Shown here: positions 36,184 through 45,080 of the stretch, piece after piece
Layout of the letters: every line of letters begins with the position of its first letter
Numbering within the stretch: position 1 is the first letter of the stretch
Assembly (NCBI GenBank): GCA_001567115.1
Contig: LMZT01000037.1
Span: 1 to 64,000 of the forward strand
DNA length: 64,000 bases
Origin: Candidatus Hinthialibacteria bacterium OLB16
GTDB taxonomy: Bacteria; Hinthialibacterota; Hinthialibacteria; OLB16
Direction of reading: 5' to 3'
Made by a program: the position numbers and the translations under genes
Notes under the pieces: model-generated
What the model was told of the DNA's origin: nothing
What the model saw: the letters and a program-made list of their open reading frames with translations, nothing else
The model's database searches: none

Positions 36184-37586
36184 AAATCTCTCTCTGGCCA
36201 CCCTGGCTCCTCCTCGTTTTTTCAAGCCTGGCATTCGCCGAACAGCCCGGGAGTCTTTTCTCCCTTCACCTGGGGAGCTGTGCCCAATACATTGAACCCG
36301 CGACTTTTGAATTTTCTGTCGGAGATGAAACCCGCGAAGTCGCCATCGATGGTTATTACATCAAAACCGGCCTGGTGACTGTGGAGGAATATTCCAGATA
36401 CCTGGCCCAGAATCCTGCGGCTGCCACTCCGGAGTACTGGTTCCATCAGAAAGAAGATGCCAGCCAGCCTGTTGTGGGAATCGACCTGCGTGCCATTGTT
36501 CCATTTCTCAAATGGATGAGCCTGAATGATGGAAAATTTGTCTACCGTCTCCCGACAGAAGCGGAATGGCAGCGTGCACGGTCCTTCAAGGTCATCGAAA
36601 CCAATACTTTTTCAGTAGGGGAATTTCTGCTCGATCGATACAGCGAAACCTTCAGTGACTGGGGGATTGAGCCGGGGATCATTCAAAACCCCTATGGTCC
36701 GCTCGAAGGCCTCAATCAGGTCGGGATCCGCCTGCTTCATGGAAACCTGGTTGAGAGGGGCCCTGTCGCTCCCGACCATGTCAGCCTGGGAGTTGGCTTC
36801 CGTTATGCATTCAGTCTCTCAGGTCCAGGCCCGGCGGGAGCTCGAATGATGAAGGAGGCTTCTCTCAAGGGAACCTTGCCGGACCTTGGAACAGCGGGCA
36901 GTGGCGGCGGGTCCGCAGCAGCGGCTCCCGCGGCGGCTCCCCAGGCACCCGCCTTGCCGCCCAATGCGCCCTTCGCAGTGCTGTTCGGGGAGCTGGTGCG
37001 GTTGCAGGGTGAAATCATCCAGGCCAGGAAGGAATACCAATCCTCAACCCCGATCCAGCAAATTTTTCAGCAGGCGCAGGATAATCCTCTGCTGGTGAAT
37101 TGCCATAAGATCTCGAATGAATTGCGCCAGGGTGGCCTCGACAATGCCACTTACGAAAAAACCGCCACCCGAATTCTGCCGCAGGTGAAACCGCTCATTC
37201 CTCTGGCGACTTTTGAGGTGTATTCCCGGCTGATCCATGAAACTGTCCAGGGGCATCCTCCCCGTGATGCGACCGATGAGCAGTTTTTCAATCTGGTCAC
37301 TCCATTCATCAGGCAGAAGGAGACACTGGCAAAACAACCGTTTCAAAATCCTTTTCCCGATGGGAGCCTGGAAAACCGTGTGGCCGCCTATCTGACCGGT
37401 TATGAACTGGACCGTTTTGCCCATCTCTGGAAAATCAGCATCGGGCGGGAGCCTGAAGATATCCGCCAGAAAGAAAAACAGGCCAAAGCGTTGCTTGCCC
37501 GCATATCGCATGAATTCCCGGAAGAACTGAAATCAGTTGTGGGACAGTTGGCCGGTGCGCTTCCCACAGAGAAGACCACGCCATGA
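36180..37586 (+). CDS. exported protein with degenerate FGE-sulfatase-like domain
   Basis: 468 residues. The signal peptide LWPPWLLLVFSSLAFA is followed by a formylglycine-generating-enzyme-like fold: VAIDGYYIKTGLVTVEEYSR, VVGIDLRAIVPFLKWMSLND, FVYRLPTEAEWQRARSF and VSLGVGFRYAF. The paired active-site cysteines of true FGE are absent, so sulfatase activation is unlikely. After an Ala/Pro linker (about residues 235-262) comes an all-helical region of 200 residues with no match I know. The start and stop overlap both neighbours as ATGA. It is possibly a periplasmic partner of the exporter before it; inference only. Confidence 0.7.
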   Translation: MKISLWPPWLLLVFSSLAFAEQPGSLFSLHLGSCAQYIEPATFEFSVGDETREVAIDGYYIKTGLVTVEEYSRYLAQNPAAATPEYWFHQKEDASQPVVGIDLRAIVPFLKWMSLNDGKFVYRLPTEAEWQRARSFKVIETNTFSVGEFLLDRYSETFSDWGIEPGIIQNPYGPLEGLNQVGIRLLHGNLVERGPVAPDHVSLGVGFRYAFSLSGPGPAGARMMKEASLKGTLPDLGTAGSGGGSAAAAPAAAPQAPALPPNAPFAVLFGELVRLQGEIIQARKEYQSSTPIQQIFQQAQDNPLLVNCHKISNELRQGGLDNATYEKTATRILPQVKPLIPLATFEVYSRLIHETVQGHPPRDATDEQFFNLVTPFIRQKETLAKQPFQNPFPDGSLENRVAAYLTGYELDRFAHLWKISIGREPEDIRQKEKQAKALLARISHEFPEELKSVVGQLAGALPTEKTTP

Positions 37587-38308
37587 AACTTGCCTTGTTC
37601 GATATCGATGGAACCCTGACGAAAACCATATCCGCTGATGAAATCTGTTTTACCCGGGCATACCAGCTCGCCCTGGGAGTGGATAAAATCAACACCGACT
37701 GGTCGGTTTACAGGCACTGCACCGATTCCTGGATCGCTCTGGAAATTATCCAGGACCAATTTCAACGGGACCCACTCAATGGAGAGGTCGCGCATGTCAA
37801 AGCCGCTTATGTCGGCCAGCTCAGGCAGGCCCAGGCCCGGGATCCGGATTTCTTCCTCCCGATTCCTGGCGCCCGGGAAATGCTTGAGAAGCTCCTGTCG
37901 CTGAAAGAGTGGGCGGTGGGCATAGCGACTGGCGGATGGGAACCATCGGCACGATTCAAAATGAAATCCGCCGGCCTGGGAGATTTCGATATTCCCTATT
38001 CAACTGCCGATGATGCCTTTTCGCGCGAAGACATCCTTCGGATTGCCATCGAAAAAGCCCGCCTGGCCTGGAATCGGGACAGGTTCGATAGAATTGTTTC
38101 GATTGGGGATGGAACCTGGGATGTGATCTGTGCCAGGGAGCTCGGGATCCCTTTTCTCGGGATTGCCGATGGGCAGCAGGAGCAGCGCCTGCGGGAGCTG
38201 GGAGCGGAGGTGATTGTTCCGGATTACAGGGATCTTGGTGGTTTTCTGGAAACCCTCGAGCAGGTTTCCAATTTGCAAATTCCACAGACCAAGGAGCTGG
38301 AACCATGA
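37583..38308 (+). CDS. HAD-superfamily phosphatase
   Basis: 241 residues. Motif I is FDIDGTLTKT (nucleophile and general-acid Asp), motif II GIATGG, motif III the Lys in AIEKARLAW, and motif IV IVSIGDGTWDVICARELGIP. A cap of helices sits between motifs I and II, as in phosphoglycolate-phosphatase-like HADs. Cytosolic; substrate unknown. It starts inside the stop of the FGE-like gene and ends inside the start of the PPK2 gene. Confidence 0.88.
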   Translation: MKLALFDIDGTLTKTISADEICFTRAYQLALGVDKINTDWSVYRHCTDSWIALEIIQDQFQRDPLNGEVAHVKAAYVGQLRQAQARDPDFFLPIPGAREMLEKLLSLKEWAVGIATGGWEPSARFKMKSAGLGDFDIPYSTADDAFSREDILRIAIEKARLAWNRDRFDRIVSIGDGTWDVICARELGIPFLGIADGQQEQRLRELGAEVIVPDYRDLGGFLETLEQVSNLQIPQTKELEP

Positions 38309-39111
38309 AGTCCTATCTGGTAAAACCCGGCAGCCGTGTGCGGCTTAAAGACTGGGATCCAAAAGATTCCTCTGCATTCAAAGGCACCAAAGAGGAGAGC
38401 CTGGCCGAGCTCTCCACACAGACCCGTTCGCTGGAAAAACTGCAGGAGAAACTGTATGCAGAACATAAGCACCGCATTCTGGTGGTTCTGCAGGCCATGG
38501 ACACCGGCGGGAAGGATGGCGCGATTCGGAATGTGTTCGAAGGGGTCAATCCACAGGGAGTCCGTGTGGCCAGCTTCAAAAAACCGACCGATGAAGAGCT
38601 GGATCATGATTATCTCTGGAGGATTCACAAACACACACCCGGCAAAGGGGAGATCGTGATCTTCAACCGCAGCCATTATGAAGATGTGCTGATTGTGCGT
38701 GTCCACCAGCTGGTCCCAGGCCGGGTGATCCGAAAACGATTCACCCATATCAACAATTTCGAATCCCAGCTGGCTGACGAAGGAACCACAATCCTGAAAT
38801 TCTTTCTGCACATCAGCCGGGAGGAACAACAGCAACGCCTCCAGAGCCGCCTGGATGATCCGGCCAAAACCTGGAAGTTCAACCCCGCTGATATTGAAGA
38901 ACGAAAGCTGTGGCCCGATTACACGAAGGCGTATGAGGATGTCCTGTCTGAGACCAGCACCCCCTGGGCTCCCTGGCATATCATTCCGGCGGATCGGAAG
39001 TGGTATCGAAATCTGATCCTGAGCCGCATCATTGTAGACTGTCTGAAAGGTTTGAAAATCAAGATTCCAAAACCGAACTTCGATCCTTCGAAAATCGTTA
39101 TTCCAGAGTAG
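38305..39111 (+). CDS. ppk2: polyphosphate kinase 2 family protein
   Basis: 268 residues, the single-domain PPK2 length. Walker A is MDTGGKDGAIRNVFEGVNPQ, Walker B is IFNRSHYEDVLIVRVH, the lid is RVIRKRFTHINNFE, and TPWAPWHIIPADRKWYRN is the family end. The enzyme transfers phosphate between polyphosphate and nucleotides (AMP, ADP or GDP by class; the class is not settled here). It is the last gene of the overlapping operon with exporter, FGE-like and HAD genes, an unusual setting. A 6-bp hairpin lies just downstream. Confidence 0.95.
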   Translation: MKSYLVKPGSRVRLKDWDPKDSSAFKGTKEESLAELSTQTRSLEKLQEKLYAEHKHRILVVLQAMDTGGKDGAIRNVFEGVNPQGVRVASFKKPTDEELDHDYLWRIHKHTPGKGEIVIFNRSHYEDVLIVRVHQLVPGRVIRKRFTHINNFESQLADEGTTILKFFLHISREEQQQRLQSRLDDPAKTWKFNPADIEERKLWPDYTKAYEDVLSETSTPWAPWHIIPADRKWYRNLILSRIIVDCLKGLKIKIPKPNFDPSKIVIPE

Positions 39112-39128
39112 CGGCGCCGGTGTAAAAA

Positions 39129-39144
39129 CAGGGGGATGCCCCTG
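39129..39144 (+). terminator. possible terminator hairpin after ppk2
   Basis: CAGGGG-GATG-CCCCTG, 17 bases past the stop at 39111, with no T tract after it. Weak support as an end of the operon. Confidence 0.35.
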
Positions 39145-39265
39145 CCTGAGGCGTGCTGCCAGTCTTGTCCGAAAAAGAGAATAGTAGTACCGTAAGTGCT
39201 TGATTTGTGGTGTTGGTGGATTCTCTCAACAGAGTGAAAGACACATTCCTTCGAGGTGATTGTCC

Positions 39266-40897
39266 ATGCTGTCATTTCCGAGACATTTTCCATACCTGCT
39301 GGCTGCTTCGGTCCTTCTCGTCTGGAGCCAGGCCCAGGCACGAACAGATCACAGATTCTTCATCGATCAGTATCGCGGGCCGGCTCAGTGCATCGGATGC
39401 CACTCGACCGCCTTTTCCAATACCCCGGCCATCTCCCTCAAAGATATCCATCATTCCGTCCATTACCGATTTGAATCGAAACTGCCGGACAACTACCAGC
39501 ACAATGAAGCGGGCGCGGTTGTGGAATATGCGACCTCAGGCCTGCTCTGGAAGATGTGCGGCCTTCCATCCACTGTCCCGCAATTCAACTGGCTATCCAA
39601 TATCAAGGACCTGCCTGAAACCCAGCATGTTGACAAACCCAGCGGCTGCGGGACCTGCCATGCGGGGATCGGGCTGAAACCCTATACAGCTCTTGGACAA
39701 TCCAAACCGGCTGCTTCCGAGGATAACAATATCGACTGCCTGGTCTGCCATGCGCTGAACTATGACCGCAAATATTTCACCGCAACCCTTTTTGGGCAGC
39801 CGGAGCTGGATGCCAAGGGCCAGCCGATCATTCTGTCGGTTCCACGCATCAATGGGGTTCTGAACTGGTCGGTTTATACCGATGCGGCCAGGACAGTGGG
39901 ATCGACCAATGCCTCCACCTGCCTGCGCTGCCATGCGGATCTGAGTGACAGCAAGGTCCCGGCAGATGACCACCATTATGGCTCCTGCCAGCGTGGCGTG
40001 GTTTTCGCCGCGGACCAGGATGTTCATGCCTCAGCCGGTATGAGCTGCTCTAAGTGCCACGATGCCGGCCAGCATAAAATGAAGCGGCCCCTCAACAACG
40101 ATCTCTCGGCGCATGATGTTGTGATCGACCACCAGATGTGCACCGATTGCCATGGGCAGAACCCGCATGACTTCGAAACCTATAACGAACATGCCGGCTT
40201 CGTCTCCTGCACCGCCTGCCATGCACGGACAGAAAAAACGGCCGCCATCCGCGACTTTGCGGTTGTGGTTCCGCCTGATCCAAACAATCCACTCAGCATT
40301 TACAGTGTCGGGATCAGCGACGCCACACCCGATTACAAGGTCTCCTTTGCCTGGTTCGATGGAAGTGTCGGGCCGGAAAACAAGCCACGCGGCGCCCGTG
40401 GAGATGGCAAGAGCCGGATTTACCCCTACAAACCGGTGGGCATGAACCTGCCGCGTGATGCCGATGGAAATGTCATCCCGCCCAGGTGGGACTCCTTCTT
40501 TAAAACTGGAAACATGATGGATGCGCTGGCTCAGGGCCGGAATGAGTATGCGGCTCTCTGGACCCCGGAAATTGGCGCGAAATATGGACTCCCTCCGGTG
40601 CCAGGTGAATTCGATCATTTTGCCGCCAGCGAAAGTGGTTTTTCGATCAGCCATGGAATCACCAGAAAAAATGCCTACAAGTGTGCCTCCTGCCACAATC
40701 CAGCCGGTGTGATGGATTTCGAGAAGCTGGGTTACAGCGAAGAAAAATCCGAGAGCCTGGAGAACCTGCTGGGATTGCCCCCGGTGGGAGACCTCAATGG
40801 AGATGGCAAAATCGATGCCTTCGACCTGTTGATATTCCAGAACTATTGGCATGGCAACCAGGATGCCATGCTCAAAGCCCTGAAAAATAACCAATAA
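39266..40897 (+). CDS. octaheme c-type cytochrome (tetrathionate-reductase-like) with dockerin-like tail
   Basis: 543 residues; GAGGTG lies seven bases before ATG 39266 and opens a signal peptide (YLLAASVLLVWSQAQA). Eight CxxCH haem sites are seen: CIGCH, CGTCH, CLVCH, CLRCH, CSKCH, CTDCH, CTACH and CASCH. Spacing and text such as GYGIGLKPYTALG-like and IDCLVCHALNYDRKYF fit the octaheme OTR family, which reduces tetrathionate, nitrite or hydroxylamine in the periplasm. The last 40 residues add DLNGDGKIDAFDLLIFQNYW, a dockerin-like loop not known in that family. No quinol oxidase subunit or cytochrome maturation gene is near. A strong terminator follows. Confidence 0.88.
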   Translation: MLSFPRHFPYLLAASVLLVWSQAQARTDHRFFIDQYRGPAQCIGCHSTAFSNTPAISLKDIHHSVHYRFESKLPDNYQHNEAGAVVEYATSGLLWKMCGLPSTVPQFNWLSNIKDLPETQHVDKPSGCGTCHAGIGLKPYTALGQSKPAASEDNNIDCLVCHALNYDRKYFTATLFGQPELDAKGQPIILSVPRINGVLNWSVYTDAARTVGSTNASTCLRCHADLSDSKVPADDHHYGSCQRGVVFAADQDVHASAGMSCSKCHDAGQHKMKRPLNNDLSAHDVVIDHQMCTDCHGQNPHDFETYNEHAGFVSCTACHARTEKTAAIRDFAVVVPPDPNNPLSIYSVGISDATPDYKVSFAWFDGSVGPENKPRGARGDGKSRIYPYKPVGMNLPRDADGNVIPPRWDSFFKTGNMMDALAQGRNEYAALWTPEIGAKYGLPPVPGEFDHFAASESGFSISHGITRKNAYKCASCHNPAGVMDFEKLGYSEEKSESLENLLGLPPVGDLNGDGKIDAFDLLIFQNYWHGNQDAMLKALKNNQ

Positions 40898-40921
40898 TCA
40901 GAGATATCTATCCGCCCAATG

Positions 40922-40962
40922 AAAAAACCGCCTCCTCAAGGGAATGAGGGGGCGGTTTTTTT
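40922..40962 (+). terminator. bidirectional terminator between the cytochrome and Fe-S oxidoreductase genes
   Basis: AAAAAACCGCC and CTC pair with GAG and GGCGGTTTTTT to form a stem of about 16 bp with a small loop; T7 follows on plus and T6 on minus. It ends both convergent genes. Confidence 0.9.
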
Positions 40963-40999
40963 GAATTTAACAGACAGCCTGCGGGTCTCTTTTAAAAAT

Positions 41000-42148
41000 T
41001 CAATCCGCTTTGACCGCCTCAACCCAATGGACCGCCTTGACCCCTTCTGCATCGAGTATCTGGTGGCGGCAGCTGAAACCACAGGCGATGATCTCTGTGC
41101 CCGGGGTTCGGTTGCGGATCGCCGGCAGCAGCCGCCTTTCCGCAATTTTCATCGACAGGTCATAGTGCTCTTTCTCATACCCGAAAGATCCGGCCATGCC
41201 GCAGCAGCCGGAATCCAGCTCGTTTACTTCCGCTCCCTCCACCCGCCGCAGCAGTGAAATCATCGGGGCGGTTCCATAAAGGGCTTTCTGGTGGCAATGC
41301 CCATGCACGATGAACCTGGAGGCCCGGGATGTGAAACGGGGCTGGATGTGCCCGGCTTTGATCTCCCGGTCGAGAAAGGCATCGATGAGGTGCACATGCT
41401 GTCTGATTCGATTCCCCAGTGCTTCGTCATCGATCAGATCGGGGAGGTCATCGGTGAGGGCGGAGGCGCAGCTGGGTTCGCAGACAACAATATCCAGGCC
41501 TTCACGGATATAGGCATCCAAAGCCCGCAGGGTGCGTTCACCTTCTTTCCGGGCTTCCCGCAAATGGCCATGCGAGATCCTTGGCCGCTGGCAGCACCCC
41601 GCGCGCGCCAGGGTGACACGATAACCGCAGGCTTCCAGCAGATTCACTGCGGATATCCCGATGTCCGGTTCGTAATAATTCATATAGGTGTCATCGAAAA
41701 GAACAATCCGCCTGCTATTGGCATTGTGTTTCGGCTGCCGTTTGGCGAAGGTTTTATGAAAGGGCCTGGAGGTGTAATGAGGCAGCCTGCGGCGTTGATC
41801 GAATCCGGTCATGAGCTCCAGGGGTTTCCTGAACAGGGCGGTATCCTGGAACCAGTTGACCATGGGGGCCAGCCATCCGGCGAAAATGGGGGCAATATCC
41901 GCGGAGGTCGCGATCATCCGCTCACGCAGGTCCATTCCATGGCTGTCATGATAGTGCTGGAGGAATTCCCCCTTCAGGCGGGCGATATCGACATTGCTGG
42001 GGCATTCGGATTTGCATCCCTTGCAGGAAAGGCACAGGTCCAGGACCTCATAAAGGCGCCTGCCGGTCATGCCATCCGGGCCGAATTGCCCGGTCATGGC
42101 CAGCCGCAGTGCATTGGCACGGCCGCGTGTCGAATGTTCTTCGGTCAT
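41000..42148 (-). CDS. Fe-S (GlpC/CCG-type) half of an FAD/Fe-S oxidoreductase, split by indels from the FAD half
   Basis: 382 residues in the present frame. LCLSCKGCKSECPSNVDIAR is a [4Fe-4S] site. Two CCG-type domains follow (DSGCCGMAGSFGYEKEHYDL and the ARAGCCQRPRISHGHLREAR segment). HSTRGRANALRLAM at the start is normally internal to the fused enzyme. An extra base near 42141-42146 and a missing base near 42198 put an intervening stretch, CRKTLSGLMCPSYMATHD, in a third frame. That is the family's first Fe-S motif, so this was one gene of about 959 residues (41000-43879). Its role is electron acceptance from the FAD domain at the membrane. Confidence 0.9.
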   Translation of the reverse strand: MTEEHSTRGRANALRLAMTGQFGPDGMTGRRLYEVLDLCLSCKGCKSECPSNVDIARLKGEFLQHYHDSHGMDLRERMIATSADIAPIFAGWLAPMVNWFQDTALFRKPLELMTGFDQRRRLPHYTSRPFHKTFAKRQPKHNANSRRIVLFDDTYMNYYEPDIGISAVNLLEACGYRVTLARAGCCQRPRISHGHLREARKEGERTLRALDAYIREGLDIVVCEPSCASALTDDLPDLIDDEALGNRIRQHVHLIDAFLDREIKAGHIQPRFTSRASRFIVHGHCHQKALYGTAPMISLLRRVEGAEVNELDSGCCGMAGSFGYEKEHYDLSMKIAERRLLPAIRNRTPGTEIIACGFSCRHQILDAEGVKAVHWVEAVKAD

Positions 42149-42181
42149 GGGTGGCCATGTAACTGGGGCACATCAATCCGC

Positions 42182-43879
42182 TCAGGGTTTTGCGGCAGCT
42201 CCCACGCCGGTGCACAGCTCGACCGCCTCGGCAAAACTTCCTTCGTTGCGGTAATGGTAAAAGGTGGGAAGCCTGGCGGCATGGTAGTCAGGGCCATAGC
42301 GCAGGTTCTGATCCATCGGGCCGGCATCGAGGATCTTCCCGGGGTTCATCAAACCGGCCGGGTCGAAAAGCTTTTTGACCTCCTTGAAGGCGGCATAGAT
42401 TGCCGGTCCATAAAAATCTTCCATGTAGGGGCTGCGGACCAGCCCATCCCCATGCTCGCCAGACCATGAACCGCCATAACTTCGGACAAATTCGAAGGCC
42501 TGACGGGATATTCGTTTCATCAGATCGATATCCTGGCGGTTGCGCAGATCGAGGCGCGGGCGTATATGGATCAATCCGACACTGGCATGGGCATACAGCG
42601 ATACCGGCACTTCCAGGCTCCGGCAGAAATCCAGCACTTTGCCGACATACTCCGCCAGAACCTCCACCGGCACTGCGGCATCTTCGATGAATGGAATCGG
42701 CCGACGGTCGCCTTTCATGCCAAGCATCAACCCCAGCCCATTTTTCCGGACCGAAAGCACCCGTGCTTTCCCTGCGGCATCATGGCGCATGGGATAGGCA
42801 TACCCCATGCCTCTGCCTTTCAGGTCAGCCACCAGCGCATCGCATTTTTCTTTGGCCTGATCCTGGACATCCCCGTAAAACTCAACCATCAGAATGGCTG
42901 CCGGTTCTCCCTCCAGAAAATCGATCAATGGGGCGATGCTGAGCTGCTCACGCGCCATCTGAAGAACCGACCCATCCATGATCTCGACTGCCGATGGGCC
43001 ATGCGGAAGGATTGAGACCACAGCACGAATTGCTTCCATGAGGTCCTGGAAATGGACAATGCAGATGGAACTCGCTCCAGGCAGCGGCTCCAGGTTGACT
43101 TTGGCATCGAGGATCGTGGCGAGGGTTCCCTCGCTGCCGGTGATCAGCTTGGCCAGGTTCCACTGGCTGGACCGGGTCAATTCATCGAGGTTGTAGCCCA
43201 TGACCCTCCGCATGATCTTCGGGTAACGCTTTTCGATCTCCTCGCGGTTGTCCTCGATGATCTCCCGCATCCGCCGCAGGATGGCTCCTTCACGAGTTGA
43301 AGCCCGTGCGCGCAGGGCGTATTCCTCCGCATCGAGAGCGCGCAGGTCCAGGACTTCCCCATCGGTCAGCAGGACCCGTGTTTCAAGGACATGATCGACT
43401 GTCTTTCCATAAATGATGCTGCGGGTTCCGGATGAATTGTTGGCGATCATCCCGCCGAAGTTCGAACGGTCCGAGGTGGCTGGATCGGGGGCGAAATGAA
43501 GCCCGTCTTTCGCCAGGACAGCATTCAGTTCATCGCGAACCACGCCCGGCTGCACCCGCGCCCAGCGTTCTTCCACATTGATCTGAAGGATCCGGTTCAT
43601 GTGCCTGGAAAAATCCAGAACCATCGAGGCTCCTACCGCCTGGCCGGCCAGGCTGGTGCCGCCACCCCGTGGAAGGATGCTGACCCCGTGTTCAATGGCT
43701 GTCTGAACCGCCAGGCGCACATCGGATTCATCCCGTGGTGCGACCACCGCTACCGGCTGGATACGGTAGATGCTGGCATCTGTGGAATAGATGCCTCTTG
43801 TGACCTCGTCGAAAGAGATTTCTCCATGGACCCGATTGCGCAAATCGCGTTCGAAGGCTTCAGTGTTGATTGCAGTCAT
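42182..43879 (-). CDS. FAD half of an FAD/Fe-S oxidoreductase (D-lactate/glycolate dehydrogenase type)
   Basis: 565 residues before the frame is lost. The FAD-binding PCMH domain has SILPRGGGTSLAGQAVGASM, FAPDPATSDRSNFGGMIANN and SGTRSIIYGKTVDHV; LAKLITGSEGTLATILDAKV and the C-terminal cap SYGGSWSGEHGDGLVRSPYM follow. These define the GlcD/Dld family oxidising 2-hydroxy acids. The last residues, EAVELCTGVGA, should continue as CRK, but a base is missing near 42198. With the downstream Fe-S half it makes the fused enzyme common in many bacteria. Exact substrate unknown (D-lactate, glycolate or 2-hydroxyglutarate). Confidence 0.92.
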   Translation of the reverse strand: MTAINTEAFERDLRNRVHGEISFDEVTRGIYSTDASIYRIQPVAVVAPRDESDVRLAVQTAIEHGVSILPRGGGTSLAGQAVGASMVLDFSRHMNRILQINVEERWARVQPGVVRDELNAVLAKDGLHFAPDPATSDRSNFGGMIANNSSGTRSIIYGKTVDHVLETRVLLTDGEVLDLRALDAEEYALRARASTREGAILRRMREIIEDNREEIEKRYPKIMRRVMGYNLDELTRSSQWNLAKLITGSEGTLATILDAKVNLEPLPGASSICIVHFQDLMEAIRAVVSILPHGPSAVEIMDGSVLQMAREQLSIAPLIDFLEGEPAAILMVEFYGDVQDQAKEKCDALVADLKGRGMGYAYPMRHDAAGKARVLSVRKNGLGLMLGMKGDRRPIPFIEDAAVPVEVLAEYVGKVLDFCRSLEVPVSLYAHASVGLIHIRPRLDLRNRQDIDLMKRISRQAFEFVRSYGGSWSGEHGDGLVRSPYMEDFYGPAIYAAFKEVKKLFDPAGLMNPGKILDAGPMDQNLRYGPDYHAARLPTFYHYRNEGSFAEAVELCTGVGAAAKP

Positions 43880-44005
43880 GTGGATCCCCCCTGGTTGTTG
43901 TGGAGCCGTGGTTGATAATTATACTTTAGAATCCGCCTCGCAATGGAAGGGTGTCCAGCCTGGCTCCCGAAAGCAGGCGGAAAATGCCTCAAACTGCAAA
44001 CAAGG

Positions 44006-45011
44006 TTAATATTTTTTCCCGAGCCGCTTGTATTCAAAAAGGCCCGCCAGCACACCACAGCCACTGACAAAGGCATCCACAAAATCGAGGAGCGACCCGC
44101 GGAGAGCAAACCAAAGCCCCTTTTCCTTTCTCAGGTGCCGCAGCCAGTTTCTGGAAAAAAACAGAAATGCTCCGATGCAAAGCGCCATGGGGGCCGCCAT
44201 CCAGGGGGTCAGGATGGAAAGCAGCAGACACAGGATCGACAGGAAAACCGCCGGGAGTCGATACATGGATTCCCGTGAATGAGTCCCGAAACCGCGCCCG
44301 GGAGAAAGAAATCCGCTCGCCTTCTGGCGCTGCATCAGCTTGGCGAGATCCCGGCTGCGCCGAAACTGATTGCGGAAAAAACCACCCGGCGAGAGATGCT
44401 TGTTATGGATGACCTCGAGGCGCTTTTCGAGATAGATTGTTCCTCCATGGCGAATGATGTTCTCTCCAAGGGTGCGGTCCTCGACACTGGCTGTACGGAT
44501 ATTCTGATCAAAACCGCCACACTCGAAAAAAAACTCCCTGCCGATGGCGGTCAGGCTGGTGTATGTGGTTTCAATCCAGTCCGGCAGGCGGTTGAGGACA
44601 TAACGGTTGTACAGGTTTTTATATTGTGAAAAGAAATCCGGGTATGGACACTGTTTCGAGAAAGTCCCCTGCACACAGGAGCAGGCATGGTCTTCAAAAG
44701 GCCTGGCGAATGATCGAAATGGTATTTTCCGGCAGCCAGACATCCGAGTCAGTGAACAGCAACACCTGGCCACTGGCGACTCGTGCACCTTCTGTGCGCG
44801 CCGCTGCCGGTCCCATATTCATCGGCAGGCGATGGTGCCGGGCGCCCAGCTCACGCACCAGTGAGCTGATATTTTCGGTGGAGCCATCATCCACCACGAT
44901 CACTTCGAAGGAGGGATCTCGCTGGCGCTGGGCGGTTTCCAGAGTTTTTCGCAGGGTCCTGGAACCATTGTACACCGGGATAATGATGGAGACCTTGTAC
45001 GGAATCTTCAT
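44006..45011 (-). CDS. GT2-family glycosyltransferase with membrane tail, one apparent frameshift
   Basis: The start at 45011 gives KVSIIIPVYNGSRTLRKTLE, then EVIVVDDGSTENI (nucleotide-binding DD) and GQVLLFTDSDVWLPE (DxD), the GT-A signature. The frame stops after ISIIRQAF at the run of four A at 44696-44699. With one base fewer it continues EDHACSCVQGTFSKQCPYPD, ECGGFDQNIRTASVEDRTLG (catalytic ED) and two or three C-terminal helices (LPAVFLSILCLLLSILTPWM). Corrected length is about 334 residues. It probably works on a polyprenyl-linked or surface glycan. It lies upstream of the FAD gene on the same strand and divergent from the SDR gene. Confidence 0.9.
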
Positions 45012-45080
45012 GGGGATAATCTTAGCAGAGGGAAGATTCGGAAACCTATCCACTTGGATCATAGCCGGGAGGCAACAGAA

